The notes under the pieces: model-generated
Seen by the model: only the letters and a program-made list of their open reading frames with translations
Databases searched by the model: none
What the model was told of the DNA's origin: nothing
Source: Streptomyces sp. NBC_00234
GTDB taxonomy: Bacteria > Actinomycetota > Actinomycetes > Streptomycetales > Streptomycetaceae
Length of the DNA: 64,000 nt
Reading direction: 5' to 3'
Assembly (NCBI RefSeq): GCF_036195325.1
Contig: NZ_CP108101.1
Coordinates: 2,418,001-2,482,000 of the forward strand
Made by a program: the position numbers and the translations under genes
In this document: piece after piece, positions 7,544-16,785 of the stretch
How the letters are laid out: each line of letters opens with the position of its first letter
Position numbering within the stretch: the first letter of the stretch is position 1

Positions 7544-8268
7544 TGCTGGAGTACATCAAGCTCGAAATGCGGCGCACGCTGCGCGACACGATGTTCATGA
7601 TCTTCGGCATCGGTATGCCGGTGGCGATGTACCTGCTCTTCACCAACATCGGTGCCGGCGACGAGGATTCCGCAGCGTGGAAGGTCACCGCCATGGTCGG
7701 CATGGCGGCGTACGGCGCGCTCGGCGCGGCCATGAGCGCGGGCATCGGGGTCTCCACGGACCGGGCGAACGGCTGGCTGCGGCAGCTGCGCGTCACCCCG
7801 CTCGCCCCCTCGCGGGTGGTGACGGGGCGGGCCGTCAGCGGCTCGGTGACCGTACTGCCCGGGATCGTCGCGGTGCTCGCCGCGGGCGCGCTGGTCAACG
7901 GCGTGCGGCTGGACGCCTGGCAGTGGGTGGCGCTCACCTTCGTCCTGTGGGCCGGGGCGCTCCCCTTCACCCTGCTCGGGCTCGGCAACGGCTACCGGCT
8001 GAGCCCCCAGACCATGGGCGTGGCGAACACGGTCGGCCTGATGGCGCTGTCGGTCGTCGGCGGACTCTGGTTCCCCCTCGAACTGTTCCCCGAGTGGCTG
8101 GCCTCGGTGGCCGCGTACACCCCTGCCAACCGCTTCGCCGAGCTCGGCTGGGCGGTGACCGGCGGATCGGCGCCCGGCCCCGCCACGCTCGCCGTCCTGA
8201 CCGGCTGGCTCCTGATCTTCGGCTCGTACGCTGTGGTCTCGTACCGCAGTGCCGGCCGGACCGCCTGA
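7543..8268 (+). CDS. ABC-2 type transporter permease
   Basis: A 241-residue membrane protein with about six hydrophobic segments: MFMIFGIGMPVAMYLLFTN, the AMVGMAAYGALGAAMSAG helix, VTVLPGIVAVLAAGALV, WVALTFVLWAGALPFTLLGLG, TVGLMALSVVGGLWFPL and the last LLIFGSYAVVSY. The phrase NGWLRQLRVTPLAPSRVV between helices 2 and 3 is the conserved cytoplasmic coupling region of ABC-2 permeases. The ATG at 7543 overlaps the ATPase stop (TGATG), so translation is probably coupled. It would form the channel with two copies of the upstream ATPase. Confidence 0.9.
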   Translation: MLEYIKLEMRRTLRDTMFMIFGIGMPVAMYLLFTNIGAGDEDSAAWKVTAMVGMAAYGALGAAMSAGIGVSTDRANGWLRQLRVTPLAPSRVVTGRAVSGSVTVLPGIVAVLAAGALVNGVRLDAWQWVALTFVLWAGALPFTLLGLGNGYRLSPQTMGVANTVGLMALSVVGGLWFPLELFPEWLASVAAYTPANRFAELGWAVTGGSAPGPATLAVLTGWLLIFGSYAVVSYRSAGRTA

Positions 8269-8279
8269 CGGGAGTGACG

Positions 8280-9500
8280 ATGCGGGTGATGAGCGAGCAG
8301 TACGCCGCCTGGAAGGCCGACTTCCGGGCGAAGCACACGAAGGCGCTCCGGAAGGCGGGGAAGCGCACCGGGAGGAGGCCCGAGCACATGGGGCCGCCCA
8401 ACGGCTTCGCGATGTTGCCCTGGCTGCTGATGGGGATGGGCTCCTTCTCCAACCTCCTCCAGGGCAAGACGTCCAATCCCTGGGTCGGCGGGATCGGCAT
8501 CATCACCTTCAACTCCCTCTACATCTATGTGGTGTTCCGGGCCTTCCACAAGGAGAGCCGGGAGGCTCCCCGCACCCGCTGGGCCCTGGTCGCGCTGGGC
8601 GCGGTCACCTGCGCCCTCGCTCTCGCGTACGGCGGCAGCTGGCTGCTCTTCTTCATGCTTCTCGGCCTCGCCACGGGCTCGATCACGCGGGGCAGATACC
8701 TGGGCCCGGTCGTCCTGGGCTTGAGCGTGCTGGCCGGGCTGATCGCGGGGCTCCGGGACGGCTGGGGCGCCATCAACATCGCGTACGGGACGTTCATCTC
8801 CGCGATGGTGACGGCGGCGATCCTCGCGCTCTCCGAGACCGTCAAGGAACTCCGGGAAACCCGCGAGGAGTTGGCCCGCACGGCGGTGGAGAAGGAACGG
8901 CTGCGCTTCTCGCGGGATCTGCACGATCTGCTGGGCCACACCCTGTCGGTGATCGTCGTGAAGTCCGAGGCCGCACGCCGGCTCGCACCGCGCGACCTGG
9001 GCGCGGCGCTGGAACAGGTCTCCGACATCGAGTCGGTCGGCCGCCAGGCCCTCACGGAGATCCGCGAAGCGGTCACCGGTTACCGCGAAGGCAGCCTGGC
9101 CACCGAGATGGACCGGGCCCGCTCGGCTCTCTCCGCCGCCGGGATCGAGCCCGTCGTACGGCAGTCCGGGCCGCCGCTCCCGGCCCAGAGCGAGGCGCTA
9201 CTGGGCTGGGTGGTCCGGGAATCGGTCACCAACGCGGTCCGGCACAGCGCCGCTTCCCGCTGCGAGATAGAGGTGGAGGGCTCCCCGGAACGCGTCCGCC
9301 TGAAGATCACCGACAACGGTCCCGGCGTACGCTCGGAGCAGGATGCGCCCGCCCGTACCGGCACCGGACTCAAGGGACTCACCGAACGCCTCGCGGCGGC
9401 CGGCGGTTCACTGGAGGCGGGTCCGGTGGAACGCGGCGGGTTCCGGGTGACCGCCGTGTTGCCGGTGGTCGAGTCAGCAGAGACGGAGCACGCGCGATGA
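8280..9500 (+). CDS. Sensor histidine kinase, DesK/NarL-system type
   Basis: The ATG at 8280 is placed by GGGAG five bases upstream. The 406-residue protein has a basic N-terminal tail, then four to five membrane helices (about 45-180), a short coiled coil (ETVKELRETREELARTAVEKERLRFSRD), the HisKA_3 phosphoacceptor box FSRDLHDLLGHTLSV, and a HATPase_c domain with ESVTNAVRHSAA (N box), ITDNGPG (G1) and GTGLKGLTERL (G2). This is the classical architecture of kinases that sense membrane state and pair with a LuxR-type regulator. The partner gene overlaps its stop by four bases. The membrane helices, rather than a periplasmic domain, probably do the sensing. Confidence 0.92.
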   Translation: MRVMSEQYAAWKADFRAKHTKALRKAGKRTGRRPEHMGPPNGFAMLPWLLMGMGSFSNLLQGKTSNPWVGGIGIITFNSLYIYVVFRAFHKESREAPRTRWALVALGAVTCALALAYGGSWLLFFMLLGLATGSITRGRYLGPVVLGLSVLAGLIAGLRDGWGAINIAYGTFISAMVTAAILALSETVKELRETREELARTAVEKERLRFSRDLHDLLGHTLSVIVVKSEAARRLAPRDLGAALEQVSDIESVGRQALTEIREAVTGYREGSLATEMDRARSALSAAGIEPVVRQSGPPLPAQSEALLGWVVRESVTNAVRHSAASRCEIEVEGSPERVRLKITDNGPGVRSEQDAPARTGTGLKGLTERLAAAGGSLEAGPVERGGFRVTAVLPVVESAETEHAR

Positions 9501-10102
9501 TCAGAGTTCTCCTCGCCGAGGACCAGGGCATGATGCGGGGCGCGCTCGCGCTGCTGCTGGGGCTGGAGGAGGACATCGAGGTCGTCGCGCAGGTGGGCGC
9601 CGGTGACGAGATCGTGGACGCGGCCCTGCTCTCGCGGCCCGATGTGGCCCTGCTCGACATCGAACTCCCGGGCATGAGCGGGCTGGACGCCGCTGCGCTG
9701 CTGCGCGACGAGGCGCCGGACTGCCGGGTGCTGATCCTCACGACCTTCGGCCGGCCGGGATATCTGCGCCGGGCCATGGAGGCCGGGGCGACCGGTTTCC
9801 TGGTCAAGGACGGGCCGGTCGAGGAGCTCGCCCAGACGATCCGGAAGGTGCTGCGGGGCGAGACCGTGATCGATCCTGCGCTCGCGGCGGCGGCCCTCGG
9901 TGCGGGGCCCAGCCCTCTGACGGCGCGGGAACGCGATGCGCTGAACGCCTCGGTGGACGGGGCGACGGTCGCCGACATCGCGGTGAAGCTGCGTCTGTCC
10001 GAGTCGACGGTCCGCAACTACCTGTCGTCCGCGATCGGCAAGACGGGCACCCGCAACCGCATGGAGGCGGTGCGGGCGGCGCGTCAGCAGGGGTGGTTGT
10101 AG
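9497..10102 (+). CDS. LuxR/NarL-family response regulator
   Basis: A 201-residue two-domain regulator. The receiver has the acidic pair AED near the start, the phospho-acceptor Asp in DVALLDIELPGMSG (about residue 54), Thr in LILTTFG and Lys in FLVKDG. The C-terminal GerE helix-turn-helix runs from PLTARERDALNASVDG to STVRNYLSSAIGKTGTRNR. The ATG overlaps the kinase stop (ATGA). It should be phosphorylated by that kinase and control the ABC exporter operon; the palindrome at 6485 is a candidate site. Confidence 0.93.
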   Translation: MIRVLLAEDQGMMRGALALLLGLEEDIEVVAQVGAGDEIVDAALLSRPDVALLDIELPGMSGLDAAALLRDEAPDCRVLILTTFGRPGYLRRAMEAGATGFLVKDGPVEELAQTIRKVLRGETVIDPALAAAALGAGPSPLTARERDALNASVDGATVADIAVKLRLSESTVRNYLSSAIGKTGTRNRMEAVRAARQQGWL

Positions 10103-10111
10103 CGGTTCCGG

Positions 10112-11542
10112 TCACGCCTTCCGGGACCGGTGCCCCGGCAGCCAGAGCAGCATGAGCACCACCCCGGCGAGCAGCACCGCACAGGCGGCCCGGAACGCCA
10201 GGGCGTAGCCGGCCGTGATCTCGGCCTGCGCGACGGAGCCGCCGGTGCGGGCGGCGGCCACGGTGGACAGTACGGCGAGGCCGAGCGCCCCGCCCATCGT
10301 GCGCGAGGTGTTGACCAGTCCCGAGACGAGTCCGGCGTCCTCGGGCTCCGCGCCCGACGTGGCGAGGGTGGCCAGTGGGGTGGAGGCGAGGCCCGCGCCG
10401 CCCATCATCAGGAGGCCGGGGAGGCAGATCGTGGTGAGGTAGGAGCCGTCGACGCTCATCGTCGACTGCCAGCCGAAGCCCGCGGCGGTGATCAGCACCC
10501 CGATCACGGCCAGGTTCTTCGCGCCCGTGCGCACCATGAGGCGGGGGGCGAGTTTGGAGCCGATGACGACGGCGGCGGACGTGGGCATCAGGGCGAGTCC
10601 GGCCTGGAGCGGGCTGTACCCGAGCACGTTCTGCGCGTAGATCGTCACGAAGTACCACATGCAGAGCGTCGCGGACCCCATCATGAACATGGCCACGTTC
10701 GCCGACGACACCGCGCGTACGCCGAGCACCCGCAGAGGCATCAACGGGGCCGCCGTCCGGGCCTCGACCAGCACGAACACGGCGAGCAGCGCGAGCCCGG
10801 ACAACAGGGGTACGAGGGTGGCGACGGCGGTCCAGCCCTCCGCTTCGGTCTGCGCGATGCCGTACGCCACCGTGGCGAGGCCCGCCGTGACGAGCACGGC
10901 GCCGGGCAGGTCGACGCGGCGCCGGACGCCCGCCCGGCTCTCCGCGAGCCGGAGTGCGGCGCCGATCAGGACGAGGGCGCCGACGGGCACGTTGATCAGC
11001 AGCACCCAGCGCCAGGAGAAGGCTTCGGTGAGCGCCCCGCCGATCAGCCCGCCGGCCGCGCCGCCGCCGGCGCCGACCGCCATCCAGGTGCCGATGGCCC
11101 TGGTCCTGGCGGGCCCCTCGGGGACGGCGGAGGTGAGGATGGTGAGGGTGGCCGGGGAGAGCACGGCGGCGCCGAGGCCCTGTGCCGCACGCGCGGCCAG
11201 CAACTGCCAGCCCTCCTGGGCGAGTCCGCCGGCCACGGAGGCCGCGGTGAACACGCCGAGGCCGATGAGGAACATCCGCTTGCGGCCGTATATGTCGGCC
11301 GCCCGTCCGCCGAGGAGCATGAATCCGGCGAACGCGATCGCGTAGGCGTTGACGACCCATTGGAGCGCGGCGCCGCTCAGCGCCAGGTCGGTACCCATGG
11401 ACGGCAGGGCGACGTTGACGACGGACATGTCGAGGACGACGAGGAACTGGCCGGTACAGGCGGCGAGTACCACGGCCCACGTGCTGGTCGCTCTTCGGTC
11501 GGGTATGCGCGTGGGTGTCGAGACGTCAGCCATGGGTGTCAT
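10112..11542 (-). CDS. MFS exporter, DHA2 (14-TM) family
   Basis: The 476-residue protein shows the DHA2/EmrB pattern: FLVVLDMSVVNVALPSMGTDL in helix 1 (motif D1), GGRAADIYGRKRMF as motif A, and WRWVLLINVPVGALVLIG, the hallmark of 14-helix proton-driven drug exporters. About 14 hydrophobic segments can be counted. It is convergent with the response regulator gene and only nine bases away, so the two transcripts meet head-on. The following minus-strand operon (thiolase and acyl-CoA dehydrogenase) ends 55 bases upstream of its start, so read-through from there is possible. The substrate cannot be predicted. An alternative start is the in-frame ATG at 11533. Confidence 0.9.
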   Translation of the reverse strand: MTPMADVSTPTRIPDRRATSTWAVVLAACTGQFLVVLDMSVVNVALPSMGTDLALSGAALQWVVNAYAIAFAGFMLLGGRAADIYGRKRMFLIGLGVFTAASVAGGLAQEGWQLLAARAAQGLGAAVLSPATLTILTSAVPEGPARTRAIGTWMAVGAGGGAAGGLIGGALTEAFSWRWVLLINVPVGALVLIGAALRLAESRAGVRRRVDLPGAVLVTAGLATVAYGIAQTEAEGWTAVATLVPLLSGLALLAVFVLVEARTAAPLMPLRVLGVRAVSSANVAMFMMGSATLCMWYFVTIYAQNVLGYSPLQAGLALMPTSAAVVIGSKLAPRLMVRTGAKNLAVIGVLITAAGFGWQSTMSVDGSYLTTICLPGLLMMGGAGLASTPLATLATSGAEPEDAGLVSGLVNTSRTMGGALGLAVLSTVAAARTGGSVAQAEITAGYALAFRAACAVLLAGVVLMLLWLPGHRSRKA

Positions 11543-11597
11543 GGTCCCAGTCGGCCGGTGCTCCGTACATCGGTTTCGGGCCGGACTCGGGCTCGGT

Positions 11598-12794
11598 CTA
11601 GCGGCGTAGGACTGTCACGACGGCGGCGCCGCCCAGTCCGATGTTGTGGGCGAGGCCGGTGCGGGCGCCGGGTACCTGGCGGGCGCCCGCCTCGCCCCGG
11701 AGCTGCCAGGTCAGTTCGGCGGCCTGGGCGATGCCGGTGGCGCCCAGCGGGTGGCCCTTGGAGATCAGGCCGCCGGAGGGGTTGACGACCCAGCGGCCCC
11801 CGTAGGTGGTGGCCCCGGACTCGACGAGCTTGCCCGACTCGCCCTCTCCGCAGAGGCCGAGCGCCTCGTAGGTGAGGAGTTCGTTGATGGAGAAGCAGTC
11901 GTGCAGTTCGATGACGTCGAGGTCCTCGGCCGAGAGCCCGGTGGCCGCGTAGACCTGCTGGGCCGCGGCCCGGGACATGGGTGCTCCGACGGCGTCGATG
12001 CAGGTGCCGGAGGCGAAGGAGTCGCCGGTGTCGGTGGTCATGGCCTGGCCGGCGATCTCCACGGCCTTGTGCCAGAGCCCGTGCTGCTCGACGAAGCGTT
12101 CCGACACGACGACGGCGGCGGCCGAGCCGTCCGAGGTGGGTGAGCACTGGAGTTTGGTCAGGGGGTGGTGGACGGTCCTGGCGGCGAGGACCTCCTCGAC
12201 GGTGTACGGGTCCTGGAACTGGGCGTAGGGATTGTTCGCCGAGTGACGGTGGTTCTTGGCTCCGACCGCCGCGAGCTGGGCCTCCGTCGTCCCGTACCGC
12301 TGCATGTGTTCGCGGGCCGCGTTGCCGAAGATCTGGGCGGTGGGCGGGGACATCTCGAAGCCGTGGGCGGCGGCCATGATGCCGTAGTGCCGGGCGACGG
12401 GTGAGGTCTTGAAGTCCGCCGCGCCGCCGTCGGCACCACCGCCGCCGAGCGAGCCGCGTGTCATCTTCTCGAAGCCGAGGGCGAGTACGCAGTCGCTGAT
12501 GCCGCCCTCGACGAACTGGCGGGCCATCATGAGCGCCGTGGAGCCGGTGGCGCAGTTGTTGTTGACGTTGTAGACGGGCACCCCGGTCAGTCCGAGTTCG
12601 TAGACGGCGCGCTGTCCCGCGGTGGAGGGCTGGAAGCAGTAGCCGACGGGGACCTGCTCGACCTGTTCGTACCGGACTCCCGCGTCGTCGAGGGCCTTGG
12701 TGCCGGCCTCCTTCGCCATGTCCCAGTACTGCCAGTCGCGGGTCTCGGGCTTCTCGAACTTCGTCATGCCGACGCCGACGATGTATGCCTTCAT
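11598..12794 (-). CDS. SCP-x/Ltp1-like thiolase (lipid-transfer protein)
   Basis: A 398-residue thiolase-fold protein of the sterol-carrier SCP-x class. The nucleophile is Cys81 in [10 protein letters not shown], the first catalytic His lies in ELHDCFSIN, and [10 protein letters not shown] holds the second. [15 protein letters not shown] is the typical SCP-x N-terminus. Mycobacterial Ltp1 (Rv2790c) and relatives serve sterol side-chain degradation, as thiolases or, in some paralogues, retro-aldolases. The gene follows the fused acyl-CoA dehydrogenase by only 12 bases, in an operon whose upstream region carries an exact KstR-type operator. Together they fit dehydrogenation and cleavage of a branched acyl-CoA side chain. 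The SCP2 lipid-binding domain of the animal protein is absent, as in bacterial homologues. Confidence 0.87.
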   Translation of the reverse strand: MKAYIVGVGMTKFEKPETRDWQYWDMAKEAGTKALDDAGVRYEQVEQVPVGYCFQPSTAGQRAVYELGLTGVPVYNVNNNCATGSTALMMARQFVEGGISDCVLALGFEKMTRGSLGGGGADGGAADFKTSPVARHYGIMAAAHGFEMSPPTAQIFGNAAREHMQRYGTTEAQLAAVGAKNHRHSANNPYAQFQDPYTVEEVLAARTVHHPLTKLQCSPTSDGSAAAVVVSERFVEQHGLWHKAVEIAGQAMTTDTGDSFASGTCIDAVGAPMSRAAAQQVYAATGLSAEDLDVIELHDCFSINELLTYEALGLCGEGESGKLVESGATTYGGRWVVNPSGGLISKGHPLGATGIAQAAELTWQLRGEAGARQVPGARTGLAHNIGLGGAAVVTVLRR

Positions 12795-12806
12795 GGGTAC
12801 GTCCCT

Positions 12807-15011
12807 TCAGTCCCGCGGGAGGCCGAGGATGCGCTCGGCGACGACGTTGAGCTGGACCTGTGTGGTGCCGCCCGCGATGGTCAGGCAGCGCGACATCAGG
12901 AATCCGTGCACCGCGCGCTCGGCGGCACCCTCGGTGGTCGCGCCCTCGGGTCCCAGGAGTTCCAGGGTGAGTTCGGCGACCTTCTGCTGGTGGGCGGTCT
13001 GCACGAGCTTGCGTACGGACGCTCCGGCGCCCGGTTCCAGGCCCGAGACCTGCTGGAGCGTGGTCCGCAGCCCGATGCAGGCCAGGGCGTGGGCCTCGGC
13101 GGCGAGCGCGCCGACGCGGGCCCTGGCCGCTCCGTCGAGGTCGGCGCAGCGGTCGATCAGCGCTTCGAGTCCGGTGTCGAACGTCATCTGGTCGGCCATG
13201 TGGACGCGTTCGTTGCCCAGGGTGTTGCGGGCGACCCGCCAGCCGTCGTCGACCTCGCCGACGACCGCGTCGGCGGGCAGCAGGACGTCGTCGAAGTACA
13301 CCTCGTTGAAGAGCGCGTCCCCGGTGATCTCCTTGAGCGGCCGGATGTCGATGCCCCGGGCGCTCTTCATGTCCACCAGGAAGTAGGTCAGGCCGCGGTG
13401 CTTGGGGGCGTCCGGGTCGGTCCTGGCGAGCAGGATGCCGTAGTCGGCCCACTGGGCGGCGCTCGTCCAGACCTTCTGCCCGGTGACGCGCCAGCCTTCC
13501 TCGGTCCGTACGGCCCGGGTGCGCAGGGAGGCGAGGTCGGAGCCGGCGCCCGGCTCGGAGAAGAGCTGGCACCAGAGGAGTTCGCCCCGCAGGGTGGGCA
13601 TCAGGAAGCGCTTCTGCTGCTCGTCGGTCCCGTACGCGAGGAGGGAGGGCACCACCCAGGTGCCGATCCCGAGGTCACTCACCTTGATGCCCTGTGCCTT
13701 CAGCTCCTGCTGGACGGCCAGTTGCCGGACCGGTCCTGCGCCGAGGCCGTACGGGGCGGGAAGGTGCGGGGCCGCGTATCCGGCCGGGGCCAGGGCGCGG
13801 CGGGCGGCGCGGGGGTCGAGGCCGCGGGCGGCGGCGACGGCCTGCCGGGCCTCGGCGCGGTGGCCGGCGGCCTCGGCGGGGAGTTCGAGGGTGAGTTCGC
13901 GGCGGGCACCGCTCCCGGCGAGGCGGACGGCGCGCAGCCGGTGGGCGTCACCACCGCCGAGCAGCTGCCGTGCCACCACGGCCCGGCGCAGCTGGAGGTG
14001 GGCGTCGTGTTCCCAGGTGAAGCCGATGCCGCCGAGGATCTGGATGCAGTCCTTGGCGCAGGTGTACGCGGCGTCGAGTGCGGTGGCCGCGGCGAGGGCG
14101 GCGGTCATGCCCCGTACGTCGGGGGTCTCGTCGAAGGCGCGGGCGGCGTCCCAGGTAAGGGCGCGGGCCTGTTCGAGCCGGACGAGCATGTCGGCGCAGA
14201 GGTGTTTGACGGCCTGGAACTGCCCGATGGGCCGGCCGAACTGTTCGCGGACCTTCGCGTATTCGGACGCGGTGTGCAGGGAACGCGCGGCGGTTCCGCA
14301 GGCGTCGGCGGCCAGCAGGACGGCGGCGAGGTCGCGGACGGACGCGGTGTCGGTGGCGACGGTCCGGTGGGCGGGGACGCGGACGCCTCCGGCGTGCACC
14401 TCGGCGGTGGGACGGGTCGGGTCGACGCTGCCGTGGGGGCGCACGGTCAGCCCCTCGGTGCCGGCGTCCACGGCGAACCACAGGGTGCCGGTGGCCGAGG
14501 TGGCGGCGAGCAGGAGCAGGTCCGCCTGGGCGCCGCCGAGTACGGGCGGGGCGGCGCCGTCGAGTACGTGGCCGCCCTCGCTCTCCACGGCGGTGAGGGT
14601 GCCCGTGTCGAGGGCTGCCGCTCCGGTGAGGTCGCCGGCCGCGAGGGCCTTGACGAGGTCGCGGAGGCCGTCGCCTTCCTGGTGCGGGGCGGACGCGACC
14701 GCCCGGTGCAGGACCGCCGAGGTCAGGACGGTGGCAGCGAAGGGGCCGGGGAGCGAGGCGTGTGCCGCCTCTTCGAGGACCACGGCCAGGTCGAGGAGTC
14801 CGCCGCCCCCTCCCCCGTACTCCTCGGGCAGGTGGATGCCGGGGAGGCCCTGCAGGGCGAGCGCGTCCCAGTGGGGCGGCCGGGCGCGGGGCTCGGGCGC
14901 AGGGTTCGCGTCCAGGAGTGCGCGTATCTCCTGCGGCGGGACGGCGCGGGCCAGCCCGCCGCGTACGGCCTGCGCCAAGGCGCGATGCTCTTCGGTGATT
15001 CCGATGCCCAT
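12807..15011 (-). CDS. Fused double-domain acyl-CoA dehydrogenase (FadE34/ChsE3-like)
   Basis: The start at 15011 (MGIGITEEHRALA) has GAGGAA upstream. The 734-residue protein holds two acyl-CoA dehydrogenase units. In the first (about 1-350), KVREQFGRPIGQFQAVKH and GGIGFTWEHDAH are visible, and the Glu of TWEHD (about residue 331) aligns with the catalytic Glu of MCAD. The second (about 370-734) has CQLFSEPGAGSDLASLRT and WTSAAQWADYG for FAD/substrate binding and ends IAGGTTQVQLNVVAERILG, without a clear catalytic Glu at the matching place. Such fusions mimic the alpha2-beta2 dehydrogenases of cholesterol side-chain oxidation; FadE34 (about 711 residues) is the closest known design. It is first in the operon with the SCP-x thiolase and has a KstR-type operator 42 bases upstream. 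Confidence 0.88.
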   Translation of the reverse strand: MGIGITEEHRALAQAVRGGLARAVPPQEIRALLDANPAPEPRARPPHWDALALQGLPGIHLPEEYGGGGGGLLDLAVVLEEAAHASLPGPFAATVLTSAVLHRAVASAPHQEGDGLRDLVKALAAGDLTGAAALDTGTLTAVESEGGHVLDGAAPPVLGGAQADLLLLAATSATGTLWFAVDAGTEGLTVRPHGSVDPTRPTAEVHAGGVRVPAHRTVATDTASVRDLAAVLLAADACGTAARSLHTASEYAKVREQFGRPIGQFQAVKHLCADMLVRLEQARALTWDAARAFDETPDVRGMTAALAAATALDAAYTCAKDCIQILGGIGFTWEHDAHLQLRRAVVARQLLGGGDAHRLRAVRLAGSGARRELTLELPAEAAGHRAEARQAVAAARGLDPRAARRALAPAGYAAPHLPAPYGLGAGPVRQLAVQQELKAQGIKVSDLGIGTWVVPSLLAYGTDEQQKRFLMPTLRGELLWCQLFSEPGAGSDLASLRTRAVRTEEGWRVTGQKVWTSAAQWADYGILLARTDPDAPKHRGLTYFLVDMKSARGIDIRPLKEITGDALFNEVYFDDVLLPADAVVGEVDDGWRVARNTLGNERVHMADQMTFDTGLEALIDRCADLDGAARARVGALAAEAHALACIGLRTTLQQVSGLEPGAGASVRKLVQTAHQQKVAELTLELLGPEGATTEGAAERAVHGFLMSRCLTIAGGTTQVQLNVVAERILGLPRD

Positions 15012-15052
15012 GCGGTTCCTCGCCGGTCGCAGCCATTGGAACGGCGCAAGAG

Positions 15053-15066
15053 TAGAACACGTTCCA
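15053..15066. promoter_or_regulatory. KstR-type operator in front of the FadE/thiolase operon
   Basis: TAGAACACGTTCCA is an exact TnnAACnnGTTnnA site, 42 bases upstream of the FadE start and well away from the divergent MFS gene at 15214. It is placed to repress the FadE/SCP-x operon. The assignment to a KstR-like repressor is inferred from the motif and the target genes. Confidence 0.75.
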
Positions 15067-15213
15067 TTCCGAAGGAAGGTCGGAGGACCGCTGGTTTTGG
15101 TCCGCTCCGGCTTCGTGTCCCGTTCACCGGAATACCGCGGGCGTACGGAAGCGTTCAGGATGCACACACTTGGGGGGAGCCCGGGTGGTGAGAGCTGCCC
15201 GGAGGCCGCACGT

Positions 15214-16728
15214 ATGCGTAGGACGACAAAGGAACAGCCCGCGGGAGAACTCCCCGATCCGGGGAAGGACCGGGCGGGCCGCGGAGTCGTCCCCGTCCTG
15301 GCCTTCGCCGGCATCACCGTCGCGGTGATGCAGACCCTGCTCGTCCCCGTCATCAAGGACCTGCCCGCCCTCCTCGGCACCAGCCCGTCGAACGCGACGT
15401 GGGTGATGACGGCGACCCTGCTCGCGGGGGCGGTGTCCACGCCCATCATGGGCCGGCTCGGCGACCTCTACGGCAAGCGGCGGATGCTGCTCGCCAGCCT
15501 CGCCGTCATGGTCATCGGCTCGCTGATCTGCGCCTTCACCGACGACCTCGTCGTGATGATCGTCGGCCGCGCCCTCCAGGGCTTCGCCATGGGCGCCATC
15601 CCGCTGGGCATCGGCATCATGCGCGACGAGCTGCCGCGGGAGCGGCTGGGGTCGGCGATGGGCCTGATGAGCTCGTCGATCGGGGTGGGCGGCGGACTCG
15701 CCCTGCCCGCCGCCGCACTGGTCGCACAGCACGCCGACTGGCACACCCTGTTCCTCGGAGCGGCCGGGCTCGGCGTGATCGCGATGGTGCTCACCGTCCT
15801 GGTCGTCCCGGAGCCGCCGCTGCGCGCCCCCGGGCGCTTCGACGTCATCGGCGCACTCGGGCTCTCGCTCGGCCTCGTCTGTCTGCTCCTGCCCATCACG
15901 AAGGGCAGCGACTGGGGCTGGACCTCCGGTACGACCCTCGGGCTGATCGCGGCGTCCCTGCTGATCCTGCTGCTGTGGGGCCTGTTCGAGCTGCGCACCT
16001 CCGCGCCGCTGGTCGACCTGCGCACCACGGTCCGGCGCGAGGTACTGCTCACCAACCTCGCCTCGATCATGGTGGGGGTCGCCTTCTACGCGGTCTCGCT
16101 GGTCCTGCCGCAGCTGCTCCAGCTGCCCACCTCGACCGGCTACGGGCTGGGTCAGTCGATGGTGACGGCGGGGCTGTGCGTGGCACCGCTGGGCCTGACG
16201 ATGATGTTCGTCGCCCCGGTGTACGCCCGTATCTCCGCCCGCCGCGGACCGAAGGCGTCCCTGATGCTCGGCATGCTGATCATCGCGATCGGGTACGGCG
16301 CCGGGCTGGGCCTGATGAGTGCCGCCTGGCAGACGGTGATCATCGCCGTGGTGCTCGGGGCCGGGATCGGGCTCGCGTACTCCTCGCTGCCCGCCCTGAT
16401 CATCGGCGCCGTCGACCCGTCCGAGACGGGCGCGGCCAATGGGCTCAACACCCTGATGCGGTCGATCGGCACCTCGGTGTCGAGCGCGGTGATCGGCATG
16501 GTGCTGGCGAACACCTCGGTGGCGATGGGGCCGGTCCAGGTGCCCAGCATGGAGGGGTTCCGGATCTCGTTCGTCATCGCCACGGGTGCGGTGCTGGTCG
16601 GCCTGGTGCTGGCCGCGTTCCTGCCCTCGCAGCGGGCGGCGCGCCCGGTGCTGCTGGCGAGCAGCGCGGACGACGCGCTCGCCGCCTCGCCCCCGGTGCG
16701 CTCGCCGGACGGGGCCCGCTCCCGCTGA
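15214..16728 (+). CDS. MFS transporter, 14-TM drug-resistance type
   Basis: GGAGG at 15201-15205 fixes the ATG at 15214, giving 504 residues. GRLGDLYGKRRMLLA is motif A after helix 2, GRALQGFAMGAIPLGIGIMRDELP is motif B/C, and some 14 hydrophobic helices can be seen. The C-terminal tail is Ala/Ser/Pro-rich and cytoplasmic. The gene is divergent from the FadE operon with 202 bases between them. The KstR-type site in that gap lies close to FadE, so I do not assign this gene to the regulon. It may export toxic intermediates, but nothing in the sequence shows that. Confidence 0.88.
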   Translation: MRRTTKEQPAGELPDPGKDRAGRGVVPVLAFAGITVAVMQTLLVPVIKDLPALLGTSPSNATWVMTATLLAGAVSTPIMGRLGDLYGKRRMLLASLAVMVIGSLICAFTDDLVVMIVGRALQGFAMGAIPLGIGIMRDELPRERLGSAMGLMSSSIGVGGGLALPAAALVAQHADWHTLFLGAAGLGVIAMVLTVLVVPEPPLRAPGRFDVIGALGLSLGLVCLLLPITKGSDWGWTSGTTLGLIAASLLILLLWGLFELRTSAPLVDLRTTVRREVLLTNLASIMVGVAFYAVSLVLPQLLQLPTSTGYGLGQSMVTAGLCVAPLGLTMMFVAPVYARISARRGPKASLMLGMLIIAIGYGAGLGLMSAAWQTVIIAVVLGAGIGLAYSSLPALIIGAVDPSETGAANGLNTLMRSIGTSVSSAVIGMVLANTSVAMGPVQVPSMEGFRISFVIATGAVLVGLVLAAFLPSQRAARPVLLASSADDALAASPPVRSPDGARSR

Positions 16729-16785
16729 CCTGCCCGGACGCCCGGGGCACGGCGGCGGTGGCGGGGCCCGAACCCGTCCCGAAGG

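Noticed and set aside
15053..15213. KstR control of the MFS gene at 15214
   Set aside because: The site is about 150 bases from that start and close to FadE; transport function does not clearly fit.
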